A stretch of 10,972 nucleotides of DNA, taken from assembly GCA_959599615.1 (NCBI GenBank), contig CAUGKA010000056.1:1-10972 (forward strand), in the 5' to 3' direction. Position numbers and translations under genes: made by a program. The notes under the pieces are model-generated. The model saw nothing but the letters and a program-made list of their open reading frames with translations. It did no database searches and was not told where the DNA came from. Shown here piece after piece: positions 1 to 5,861 of this stretch. Numbering within the stretch: the stretch's first letter is position 1; every line of letters begins with the position of its first letter. Origin of the DNA: an uncultured Collinsella sp. (GTDB lineage Bacteria > Actinomycetota > Coriobacteriia > Coriobacteriales > Coriobacteriaceae).

Positions 1-469
1 TCGGTCCCTTTGCCTTGTGGCGGATCGCGATATTGCCCGAAGCCATGTTGGGGATCATCATCGCAATCATATAGGGCGATGCGCGGCGAGGTCCACGATC
101 GGCGATCGTGTGGACGTTGTCGACGAGCGTCTGCATGCCGCCCACGCCCGACCCCACGTAAACGCCCAGGCGCTCGCGATCGATGGCGCCTTCGGCATCA
201 AAGCCCGCATCGTGCATGGCCTCGTCCGAAGCCGCCATCGCAAACTGAACGCAGGGATCGAGATGCTTGGCGTCACGCTTGCCAAAGTACTCGTTGCCGT
301 CAAAGCCCTTGACTTCGGCCGCCACCTTGACGGTAAACGCATCGGTATCGAAGTGCGTGATCGGGCCGATGCCACAGGTCCCGGCGCACATGGCCGCCCA
401 GGTGGCAAGCGCGGTGTTGCCGAGCGGCGATACGGCACCGATGCCGGTGATTGCAACTCTCTGTTCCAT
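1..469 (-). CDS. fabF: 3-oxoacyl-ACP synthase II (FabF), N-terminal part, cut by the window edge
   Basis: This is a beta-ketoacyl-ACP synthase (KAS II), which condenses malonyl-ACP with a growing acyl-ACP in type II fatty-acid elongation. About 156 residues are visible. They open with the thiolase-fold start EQRVAITGIGAVSPLGN and include the later segments YVGSGVGG and MIPNMASGNIAIRH, all typical of FabF. The catalytic Cys (E. coli Cys163) and the two His residues lie beyond the left edge, so activity cannot be judged here. Two tandem ATG codons (472 and 469) follow a GAGGAG Shine-Dalgarno. I prefer 469 because its 6-base spacing is better than the 3 bases of the first. The gene begins 39 bases after fabG and is the last visible gene of the fab operon. 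FabB is the alternative name, but the context favours FabF. Confidence 0.93.
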   Translation of the reverse strand, partial: MEQRVAITGIGAVSPLGNTALATWAAMCAGTCGIGPITHFDTDAFTVKVAAEVKGFDGNEYFGKRDAKHLDPCVQFAMAASDEAMHDAGFDAEGAIDRERLGVYVGSGVGGMQTLVDNVHTIADRGPRRASPYMIAMMIPNMASGNIAIRHKAKGP

Positions 470-508
470 CATGGTCTCCTCATCCAAGCCGTTCTTCGGC
501 CCTGGTTT

Positions 509-1282
509 CTACATCGCCATTCCGCCGTCGACGCGCACGACCTCGCCCGTAATGTAGGCAGCCGCATCACTCGCTAAAAAGCGCACCACGCCGGCCACTT
601 CCTCGGGGCGTGCCATGCGCTTAAGGGGAATCTGTTCCTCGGTTGCCGTACGCACCTTCTCCGAGAGCTTTGCCGTCATATCTGTCTCGACAAACCCGGG
701 GGCGACCGCGTTCGCTCGTACGCCACGAGGCGCAAGCTCGCACGCCACCGCCTTGGTAAGCCCTATCACGCCCGCCTTGGAAGCAGCGTAGTTGGCTTGC
801 CCGGCATTGCCCATCAGGCCCACGACCGAGCTCATGTTGACGACGCAACCGCCGCGCTGGCGCATAAAGGTCTTGGTGAGCGCGCGCGTCATATTGAATG
901 TTCCCTTGAGATTGACATCGAGCACGCGATCGAATGCGTCATCGCCCATGCGCATGAGCAGGCCATCGCGGGTGATGCCGGCATTGTTGACGAGCGCCCA
1001 AATGGAACCAAAGTCGTTGAGGACCGCTTCCACACACGCGTTGACGGCAGCGGGATCGGCCACGTCGCATTGATATGCGCGTGCCGTGGCGCCAACCGCC
1101 TCACAGGCTTCGCACGTCTCGCGCGCCGCATCGACGCTGCCGGCATAGACGACGGCGATATCAAAGCCGTCCTCCGCCAGACCGACAGCGCAGGCGCGGC
1201 CGATACCCCGCGAGCCGCCCGTGACCAGCGCCACGCGACGTGAGTCGTTGCGCTCGAGCGCGCCGTTGTTCAAGTTGCCCAT
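509..1282 (-). CDS. fabG: 3-oxoacyl-ACP reductase FabG
   Basis: FabG is the NADPH-dependent reductase that converts 3-oxoacyl-ACP to 3-hydroxyacyl-ACP in each elongation cycle. The 257-residue short-chain dehydrogenase/reductase shows the cofactor motif TGGSRGIG (21-28), NNAG (99-102), and the catalytic tetrad Asn124, Ser152, Tyr165 and Lys169 within NMSSVVG and ANYAASK. The C-terminus ITGEVVRVDGGMAM is typical of the family. Compared with E. coli FabG (244 residues) there is a short extra N-terminus of about 12 residues before the first beta strand. The ATG at 1282 follows an AAAGGA Shine-Dalgarno. It lies 30 bases after fabD and 39 bases before fabF, so the three are probably co-transcribed. 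Many SDR enzymes look alike, but the position between fabD and fabF makes FabG secure. Confidence 0.96.
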   Translation of the reverse strand: MGNLNNGALERNDSRRVALVTGGSRGIGRACAVGLAEDGFDIAVVYAGSVDAARETCEACEAVGATARAYQCDVADPAAVNACVEAVLNDFGSIWALVNNAGITRDGLLMRMGDDAFDRVLDVNLKGTFNMTRALTKTFMRQRGGCVVNMSSVVGLMGNAGQANYAASKAGVIGLTKAVACELAPRGVRANAVAPGFVETDMTAKLSEKVRTATEEQIPLKRMARPEEVAGVVRFLASDAAAYITGEVVRVDGGMAM

Positions 1283-1312
1283 GTCATTCCTTTCGGGTTA
1301 CAGCCCTGTGGA

Positions 1313-2239
1313 CTATGCGAGCTCGTCGGCAATAGCTGCGACCTGCTCGGCCGTTTCGCACGAATACACGCGAACGTCGCTCAGCGTACGCTTGGCCAGG
1401 CCCGACAGCGTTTTGCCAGGGCCGACCTCAATAAACGTGTCGATGCCCTGATTCTGCAGAGCATGCAGCGTGTCGACCCAACGAACGGCATGACTCACCT
1501 GATTGGCCAAGACATCCGATGCCGCTCGCGGGTCCGCCGGATAGGGCGCCGCCGTCATGTTTGCCATGACCGGAATCAGCAGCGGTGACGGCGCGTGGCC
1601 GGCTTGGATATACGTCGCCAGCCCCTCAGTCGCCTCGGCCATATAGGGGCTATGAAATGCGCCCGACACCGCGACTTTCATAGCGCGGCCGCCAGCCTCT
1701 TTTACTAGGACGTCGAGCTCCTGCAGCGCCTCGGGCGGTCCGGCAACAACCGTCTGCTGCGGACTGTTGTAGTTGACCGGCCAGCAGTCCTCGCCGGCCT
1801 GTTTTGCCAGGTTCTCGACTTGCGCCGCATCGAGCTTGATGACGGCGCGCATGCCGCCCGGATGGCGCTCGGCAGCCGCGGCCATCAGCGCCGCGCGCTC
1901 GCACACGAGCTCAAAGCCCGCTCGCGTATCGAACGCCCCCGCAAAGGTGAGCGCGGCGACCTCGCCAAGCGAAAAACCCGCACAGGCGGCAGGTACCACG
2001 CCGCGCTCACGCAGGGCGGCAGCCGCTGCCAGATCGTGAACGAACACGCACGGCTGCGTGTTCTCGGTCTGCGAGAGCTCCTCCTTGGAGGCGCTTCGGC
2101 ACTGCTCACTGGTCCCCGGGCGCACCTCGTCGGCAATGGCGAACACCTCGGCGGCCGCCGGCGATGCCTCGATCAGGTCGACGCCCATCGCGGGGTGCTG
2201 GGCGCCCTGGCCGGCAAACAGAAACGCTACGCCACCCAT
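1313..2239 (-). CDS. fabD: malonyl-CoA:ACP transacylase FabD
   Basis: FabD moves the malonyl group from CoA to acyl carrier protein, making the extender unit for FabH and FabF. From the ATG at 2239 the protein has 308 residues, the usual family length. Visible features are the N-terminal GQGAQ (10-14), the nucleophile Ser90 in GFSLGE, the carboxylate-binding Arg115 in ERAALM, the catalytic His196 in SGAFHSP, Gln247 in NQVSHAVRW, and EVGPGKTLSGL near the C-terminus. The residue before the nucleophile is Phe where His (GHSLGE) is common; this varies in the family. A GTG at 2245 is also in frame but sits only 3 bases from the AAGGG Shine-Dalgarno, so I chose the ATG. The start overlaps the fabK 3' end by 13 bases, which suggests translational coupling. 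Confidence 0.95.
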   Translation of the reverse strand: MGGVAFLFAGQGAQHPAMGVDLIEASPAAAEVFAIADEVRPGTSEQCRSASKEELSQTENTQPCVFVHDLAAAAALRERGVVPAACAGFSLGEVAALTFAGAFDTRAGFELVCERAALMAAAAERHPGGMRAVIKLDAAQVENLAKQAGEDCWPVNYNSPQQTVVAGPPEALQELDVLVKEAGGRAMKVAVSGAFHSPYMAEATEGLATYIQAGHAPSPLLIPVMANMTAAPYPADPRAASDVLANQVSHAVRWVDTLHALQNQGIDTFIEVGPGKTLSGLAKRTLSDVRVYSCETAEQVAAIADELA

Positions 2240-3171
2240 GCGCACGCACCCTTCAGGACGTGCTCGGCGCCATCGACCAGGTCGTCAACGATTTCACGTG
2301 CGCTTTGGCGCTCGTTGACCATGCCGGCAATCTGTCCACACAAAAACGAGCCCTCTTCGTAATTGCCGTCCTTGGCGGCCTTGCGAAGGGCGCCCGTGCC
2401 CATGGCCCCGAGCTCCTCGACGCTTACGCCCGCCGCCTCGCTCTTGGCGTAGGCGTTGGTGAAGGGGCTCTTGAGGGCACGCACCGGGTGTCCCGTCGAG
2501 CGGCCGGTCGCACGCGTCGAGGTGTCGTTGGCCTTCAGGACCATCTCCTTGTACTGCTCCGATACGGTGCACTCATCTGCGATCAGAAAGCGCGTGCCCA
2601 CCTGCACGCCGGCAGCGCCGAGCATAAAGGCGGCCGCCACACCGCGGCCATCGGCGATACCGCCAGCCGCGACCACGGGAATATCGACCGCATCGACAAC
2701 CTGCGGCACCAGTGCCATCGTCGAGGTCTCGCCAATATGGCCGCCTGATTCGGTGCCTTCGGCAACCACGGCGGTGGCCCCGCGACGCGCCACGAGACGC
2801 GCCAGCGCCACCGAGGCAACGACCGGGATGACCTTGATGCCCGCCTCGTTCCACGCCTTCATGTACTTGGTGGGATTGCCGGCGCCGGTCACCACAACGG
2901 GCACCCGCTCATCAATCACCACTTGTGCGACCTCGTCGACAAACGGGCTCATGAGCATAACGTTGACGCCAAAGGGCTTATCCGTCTTGGCGCGCAGCTC
3001 GTGAATCTGATCGCGCAGCCAGTTGGCATCGGCATTCATGGCCGCGATAATGCCTAAGCCGCCTGCCTCGGACACGGCCGATGCCAGCGAGGCGTCAGCA
3101 ATCCAGGCCATGCCGCCCTGGAACACAGGCTTTTCGATGCCGAGCAGATCGCAGAGAGGAGACTTGAGCAT
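2227..3171 (-). CDS. fabK: FMN-dependent enoyl-ACP reductase II FabK
   Basis: FabK performs the last reduction of the elongation cycle, enoyl-ACP to acyl-ACP, using FMN and NAD(P)H. The 314-residue TIM-barrel protein belongs to the nitronate monooxygenase-like flavoprotein superfamily. FQGGMAW near the N-terminus (17-23), TGAGNP (95-100), the catalytic-type His145 in ESGGHIGE, the phosphate-binding AAGGIADG (168-175) and MLGAAGVQVGTRF closely resemble pneumococcal FabK. This argues against a general nitronate monooxygenase. It is the only enoyl-ACP reductase visible; no FabI or FabL is present. The ATG at 3171 lies 2 bases after the acpP stop. A GTG at 3174 overlaps that stop (TAGTG) and is also in frame, and a GGAG in the acpP tail could serve either. 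FabK enzymes are known to resist triclosan. Confidence 0.94.
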   Translation of the reverse strand: MLKSPLCDLLGIEKPVFQGGMAWIADASLASAVSEAGGLGIIAAMNADANWLRDQIHELRAKTDKPFGVNVMLMSPFVDEVAQVVIDERVPVVVTGAGNPTKYMKAWNEAGIKVIPVVASVALARLVARRGATAVVAEGTESGGHIGETSTMALVPQVVDAVDIPVVAAGGIADGRGVAAAFMLGAAGVQVGTRFLIADECTVSEQYKEMVLKANDTSTRATGRSTGHPVRALKSPFTNAYAKSEAAGVSVEELGAMGTGALRKAAKDGNYEEGSFLCGQIAGMVNERQSAREIVDDLVDGAEHVLKGACAWVA

Positions 3172-3173
3172 CA

Positions 3174-3410
3174 CTACTTCTCCAATGCCGCCTCGACCGT
3201 ATCGACGAACTCGCCGACCGTCTTGGGGTTCTCCTCGGTATCGAGCTCAATGCCAAACTCGTCCTCGACGGCAACGAGGATCTCGACGGTACCCAGGCTG
3301 TCGAGGCCAATCTCCTCGAGCGTGGACTCGGGCTTCATCTCGACATCGTCAAGGCCGGCGGTCTCGCGGATAACGTCGCAAACGCGCTCGAAGGTCTTCT
3401 GATCTGCCAT
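3174..3410 (-). CDS. acpP: acyl carrier protein
   Basis: This 78-residue acidic carrier protein holds acyl intermediates as thioesters on a 4'-phosphopantetheine arm and delivers them to the Fab enzymes in the cytoplasm. The attachment serine is Ser38 in GLDSLGTVE, which corresponds to the DSLD motif of E. coli ACP. The helix II recognition segment VEILVAVEDEFGIE is clear. The start at ATG 3410 follows an excellent AAAGGAG Shine-Dalgarno with 7-base spacing. A longer in-frame reading from 3449 would add 13 basic residues that do not look like ACP and lacks a good ribosome site, so I reject it. It sits between fabH and fabK. A 52-base spacer upstream carries a short GC hairpin (about 3431-3441) and the strong ribosome site, which fits high ACP synthesis. 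Confidence 0.96.
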   Translation of the reverse strand: MADQKTFERVCDVIRETAGLDDVEMKPESTLEEIGLDSLGTVEILVAVEDEFGIELDTEENPKTVGEFVDTVEAALEK

Positions 3411-3462
3411 GGTAGTTCTCCTTTGTTTGTGCCCCAGGGGCGTTTTCATTTCCTATGTGCAG

Positions 3463-4422
3463 CTACTTCCAGCGAAGTAGATAGCCACCTACATCCAAGC
3501 CGGCGCCAAATCCAACGAGGGCGATGGTGTCGCCCGCATTCAGTGCGCCGGTATTTGCCAGTCGATCGAGAGCAAGCGGAATACAGGCGCTCGAGATGTT
3601 GCCGGTTTCACGCAACGTTCGGACCACACGGTCGTCCGGCACGCCTAAGCGCTTGACCGCCTGGCTCAAGATTCGTTCGTTAGCCTGATGGAATACAAAG
3701 TGGTCGATGTCCTCGACCGCGATGCTCGCGTCGCAAACGAGCTTGTTGACCGTGTCGCAGATGGCATTGACGCCAAACTTGAAGACGCGACGGCCGTTCA
3801 TGGAAAGCACGCTTTCGCGGTCCTGCGCCGTCTTATACGGCGAGGAGCCCGCCAATCCGGGGACGCGCAGTGTTTCGACGTCAGGCGACGTCGAAAGCTC
3901 AACGGCGAGGGGATTCTCTCCCCCAGCCTCTATGACCGCAGCACCCGCGCCATCGCCAAAGAGCACGCAGGTGGCACGGTCGGTCCAGTCGAGCGCGCGC
4001 GTCATCTGCTCGGCAGCAACGATAAGCACGCGCCTGGCACGACCGCGGGCGATATAGCCCTCGGCGACATCGAGCGCAAATACGAAGCCGGCACAAGCCG
4101 CCGAAACGTCGAAAGCAGGACATGTGGCACCCAGGCGCTCAGCAATGGCGCACGCTTCGGCAGGAACGAGATGATCGCCCGTCGTCGTCGAACAGACGAT
4201 AAGATCCAGCTGGCTCGCATCGATTCCGGACGTCTGGAGCGCTTGCTCGCTCGCCGCCACGGCAAGGTCGTCGAGTGACTCGGTGGTGCACACATGGCGG
4301 CTCTTGATGCCTGTGCGGGTAAAAATCCACTCATCCGAGGTATCGAGGAACTCGGACAGCTCGTCATTGGAAACACTGCGCTTGGGAAGCGCCGAGCCTG
4401 TACCAAGAATCGTGAAACCCAT
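3463..4422 (-). CDS. fabH: 3-oxoacyl-ACP synthase III (FabH)
   Basis: FabH starts fatty-acid synthesis by condensing an acyl-CoA primer with malonyl-ACP. The 319-residue protein has the catalytic triad Cys110 (DVSAACAGF), His245 (FHQAN) and Asn275 (GNISSACIP). It also has the N-terminal TSDEWIFTRTGIKSRH segment and the C-terminal LVGFGAGL, all standard for FabH. Whether it prefers acetyl-CoA or branched primers cannot be told from sequence alone. The ATG at 4422 follows AAAGGAGG with 6-base spacing. A GTG directly before it and a more distant start at 4479 are less likely. This is the first gene of the fab operon, divergent from birA. Two operator-like elements lie just upstream, the nearer one inside the predicted 5' leader, so the operon is probably regulated there. 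Confidence 0.96.
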   Translation of the reverse strand: MGFTILGTGSALPKRSVSNDELSEFLDTSDEWIFTRTGIKSRHVCTTESLDDLAVAASEQALQTSGIDASQLDLIVCSTTTGDHLVPAEACAIAERLGATCPAFDVSAACAGFVFALDVAEGYIARGRARRVLIVAAEQMTRALDWTDRATCVLFGDGAGAAVIEAGGENPLAVELSTSPDVETLRVPGLAGSSPYKTAQDRESVLSMNGRRVFKFGVNAICDTVNKLVCDASIAVEDIDHFVFHQANERILSQAVKRLGVPDDRVVRTLRETGNISSACIPLALDRLANTGALNAGDTIALVGFGAGLDVGGYLLRWK

Positions 4423-4439
4423 CACTAACCTCCTTTGAG

Positions 4440-4457
4440 TTGTTGACGTGTTTACAT
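4440..4457. repeat. operator-like element 1 in the fabH/birA spacer
   Basis: The 18 bases TTGTTGACGTGTTTACAT match the element at 4488-4505 at 17 of 18 positions in the same orientation. Each copy is also an imperfect palindrome built from TGTT-AC half-sites. This copy lies just upstream of the fabH ribosome site and, if the proposed -10 is right, just downstream of the fabH transcription start, a usual place for a repressor site. The arms recall the biotin operator, but the long spacer between arms is missing and the BirA encoded here has no DNA-binding domain. The binding protein is unknown. Confidence 0.6.
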
Positions 4458-4467
4458 CGACCAAGAG

Positions 4468-4495
4468 AGGATAGCGCATTCTTCGCTTTGTTGAC
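4468..4495 (-). promoter_or_regulatory. candidate fabH operon promoter
   Basis: On the minus strand TATCCT (4473-4468) is identical to the -10 of the str operon promoter in this window. Sixteen bases upstream is a poor -35, GTCAAC (4495-4490), lying inside the second operator-like element. Transcription would start near 4461, giving a leader of about 39 bases. A weak -35 covered by an operator would suit a controlled promoter. On the plus strand TTGACG at 4443-4448 or 4491-4496 could be a -35 for birA, but I see no good -10 for it. Confidence 0.33.
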
Positions 4496-4505
4496 GTGTT
4501 AACAT
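4488..4505. repeat. operator-like element 2 in the fabH/birA spacer
   Basis: TTGTTGACGTGTTAACAT is the second copy of the element at 4440-4457, differing at one base, with 48 bases between starts. It is the better palindrome of the two (TGTTGACG against TGTTAACA). It overlaps the proposed -35 region of fabH and lies upstream of birA, so a protein bound here could act on both divergent units. Confidence 0.6.
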
Positions 4506-4599
4506 TAAATTGTCCAAATGCGACAAAGGCTTCACATTGTGTCTATCTCTCGACACCATTCGCGTCATTCACTTATTCATTAAGGAGGTAGCAGCCGCT

Positions 4600-5376
4600 A
4601 TGGATGCCCAATTAACGATAGTCGACGTAACCGGATCGACCAACGACGACCTGCTCGAAGCAGGAAAACAGGGAGCGCCGCACGGCACAGGACTTGCCGC
4701 CCGGGCTCAGACAGCAGGACGCGGTCGGCGCGGCCACAAGTGGGATTCAACCGCCGGCAACCTATTGCTTTCGATTGTCCTGCGTCCATGCGTTAATCCT
4801 GCAAAGTACTCTGGTCTTGCCGCCGTCAGCGGCCTAGCGGTGCTCGAGGCGCTCGGAAAGCAGGGTCTTGCAAACGAGATTGGTCTCAAATGGCCCAACG
4901 ACCTGGTCGCGCAAGGGCGCAAGCTCGGCGGCATTCTGGTCGAGGCCGCACGCGATAACGAAGGCAGGCCTTTCGCCGTCTGCGGCATTGGCGTCAATGT
5001 GAACTATGTGCCCTCGGAGGTTCCCGATGGCGGCCTGCCGGCAATCGGCCTGTCAGTCCTCAATGAGAACGTTCCCACCGTCGATGTACTACTCAAGGAT
5101 GTCTATCACGCGGTCGTGAACGCTGTGGACGCGTGGGCAGATTTGCTCAACGCCATGAAAGAAGACGCCGGATCACTCGCGCCCGTCCACGATGATTATG
5201 TAGCTCACCTCAATTGGATTGGGGAAACCGTTATCGCCCGCTCCCCTGCTGGAGATGAGCTGGCACGTGGAATTTTTCGAACCGTCGATGATTATGGTCG
5301 TGCGTGCATCGAAACAGAAGACGACTTGCGATTCTTCCATTTTGAGGAAGCGTCATTGCGCCCCTTGAGTGAGTAG
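4600..5376 (+). CDS. birA: biotin--[acetyl-CoA carboxylase] ligase, monofunctional
   Basis: This ligase activates biotin with ATP to biotinyl-5'-AMP and transfers it to the lysine of the biotin carboxyl carrier protein of acetyl-CoA carboxylase. The 258-residue product shows STND (13-16), the biotinyl-AMP loop GRGRRGHKW (40-48), KWPND (97-101), and GRKLGGILVE (106-115) with the expected active-site lysine, followed by GIGVNVN. The small SH3-like C-terminal domain starts near residue 205. The N-terminal winged helix of E. coli BirA is absent, so it should not repress transcription itself. The ATG at 4600 follows AAGGAGG about 11 bases upstream, slightly long. An in-frame extension to a TTG at 4510 does not resemble a DNA-binding domain. 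It is the only plus-strand gene and is divergent from the fab operon, whose malonyl-CoA supply depends on biotinylated carboxylase. Confidence 0.94.
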   Translation: MDAQLTIVDVTGSTNDDLLEAGKQGAPHGTGLAARAQTAGRGRRGHKWDSTAGNLLLSIVLRPCVNPAKYSGLAAVSGLAVLEALGKQGLANEIGLKWPNDLVAQGRKLGGILVEAARDNEGRPFAVCGIGVNVNYVPSEVPDGGLPAIGLSVLNENVPTVDVLLKDVYHAVVNAVDAWADLLNAMKEDAGSLAPVHDDYVAHLNWIGETVIARSPAGDELARGIFRTVDDYGRACIETEDDLRFFHFEEASLRPLSE

Positions 5377-5429
5377 GTCGCCACAGCCAGCCGCTCGGCA
5401 GCCTTACCCGGCGATCCAAACCCATCATG

Positions 5430-5475
5430 CAAAACAAAAGAGCCCCGCTACCGTAATGGCAGCGGGGCCCTTTAA
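5430..5475 (-). terminator. intrinsic terminator of the str/rpsJ operon, probably bidirectional
   Basis: An 8-base-pair GC stem (5442-5449 with 5461-5468) is extended inward by two pairs across one mismatch and closed by the loop GTAAT. On the minus strand it is followed by a T-rich run (CTTTTGTTTT, about 5439-5430), a good intrinsic terminator 17 bases after the rpsJ stop region. On the plus strand it is followed only by CCTTT, so it may also weakly end birA transcription, which stops 65 bases before the stem. Confidence 0.85.
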
Positions 5476-5492
5476 GCTATGAGGAATATCGC

Positions 5493-5801
5493 TTAGAGCT
5501 TGATGTCGATGTCGACGCCAGCGGGGAGGTCGAGACGCATAAGCGAATCAACGGTGCCCGAGGTGGGGTCGAGGATGTCGATGAGGCGCTTGTGGGTGCG
5601 CATCTCGAACTGCTCACGGGAGTCCTTGTTCACGTGCGGCGAGCGGATAACCGTGTACAGGTTGCGCTCGGTGGGCAGGGGGACAGGACCGGAAACGCGA
5701 GCGCCGGTCTTCTGAGCGGTCTCGACGATGAGCTTCGCGGACTGATCGACGACCTCGTGATCATAGCCCTTGAGGCGAATGCGGATCTTCTGGGTAGCCA
5801 A
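5493..5801 (-). CDS. rpsJ: 30S ribosomal protein S10 (NusE)
   Basis: S10 is a component of the 30S head and, as NusE, takes part in transcription antitermination and coupling with NusB and NusG. The 102-residue protein has the canonical start ATQKIRIRLKGYDHEV, the loop segment ERNLYTVIRSPHVNKDS and FEMRTHKRLIDI. The start is TTG at 5801, preceded by TTTGGAGG with 6-base spacing; no ATG nearby gives a proper S10 N-terminus. It lies 60 bases after fusA, with a 7-base-pair hairpin just before its ribosome site, and is followed by a terminator rather than rplC. It is therefore split from the usual S10 operon and appears to be expressed with the str operon. Confidence 0.97.
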   Translation of the reverse strand: MATQKIRIRLKGYDHEVVDQSAKLIVETAQKTGARVSGPVPLPTERNLYTVIRSPHVNKDSREQFEMRTHKRLIDILDPTSGTVDSLMRLDLPAGVDIDIKL

Positions 5802-5819
5802 CTTAAACCTCCAAAGAGT

Positions 5820-5836
5820 GCGAGAGATGCTCTCGC
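5820..5836 (-). promoter_or_regulatory. hairpin in the fusA-rpsJ spacer, next to the rpsJ ribosome site
   Basis: GCGAGAG-CAT-CTCTCGC is a perfect 7-base-pair stem with a 3-base loop. On the minus strand it ends 7 bases before the GGAGG of rpsJ and is followed by ACTCTTT, too poor in T for a strong terminator. It may tune rpsJ translation, act as an mRNA processing or stability element, or cause partial termination. The structure is seen; the role is inferred. Confidence 0.45.
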
Positions 5837-5861
5837 GGATTACGTAACAGGGAGCTCAAAC

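Noticed and set aside
3688..4278. 196-codon plus-strand frame inside fabH
   Set aside because: It is a shadow of fabH, which has its complete catalytic triad on the minus strand.
4440..4505. Biotin operator of the BirA type (TTGTTAAC and GTTAACAA arms)
   Set aside because: The arms look similar but are separated by only 2 bases, not the 14-16 of known biotin operators, and the BirA encoded here has no winged helix.
4510..4526. Inverted repeat TTGTC-N7-GACAA in the birA leader
   Set aside because: Only five base pairs with no further support; too short to call.
4510..4599. Upstream extension of birA from the in-frame TTG at 4510
   Set aside because: The added 30 residues do not form a recognisable winged helix, there is no ribosome site, and the AAGGAGG before ATG 4600 marks the real start.
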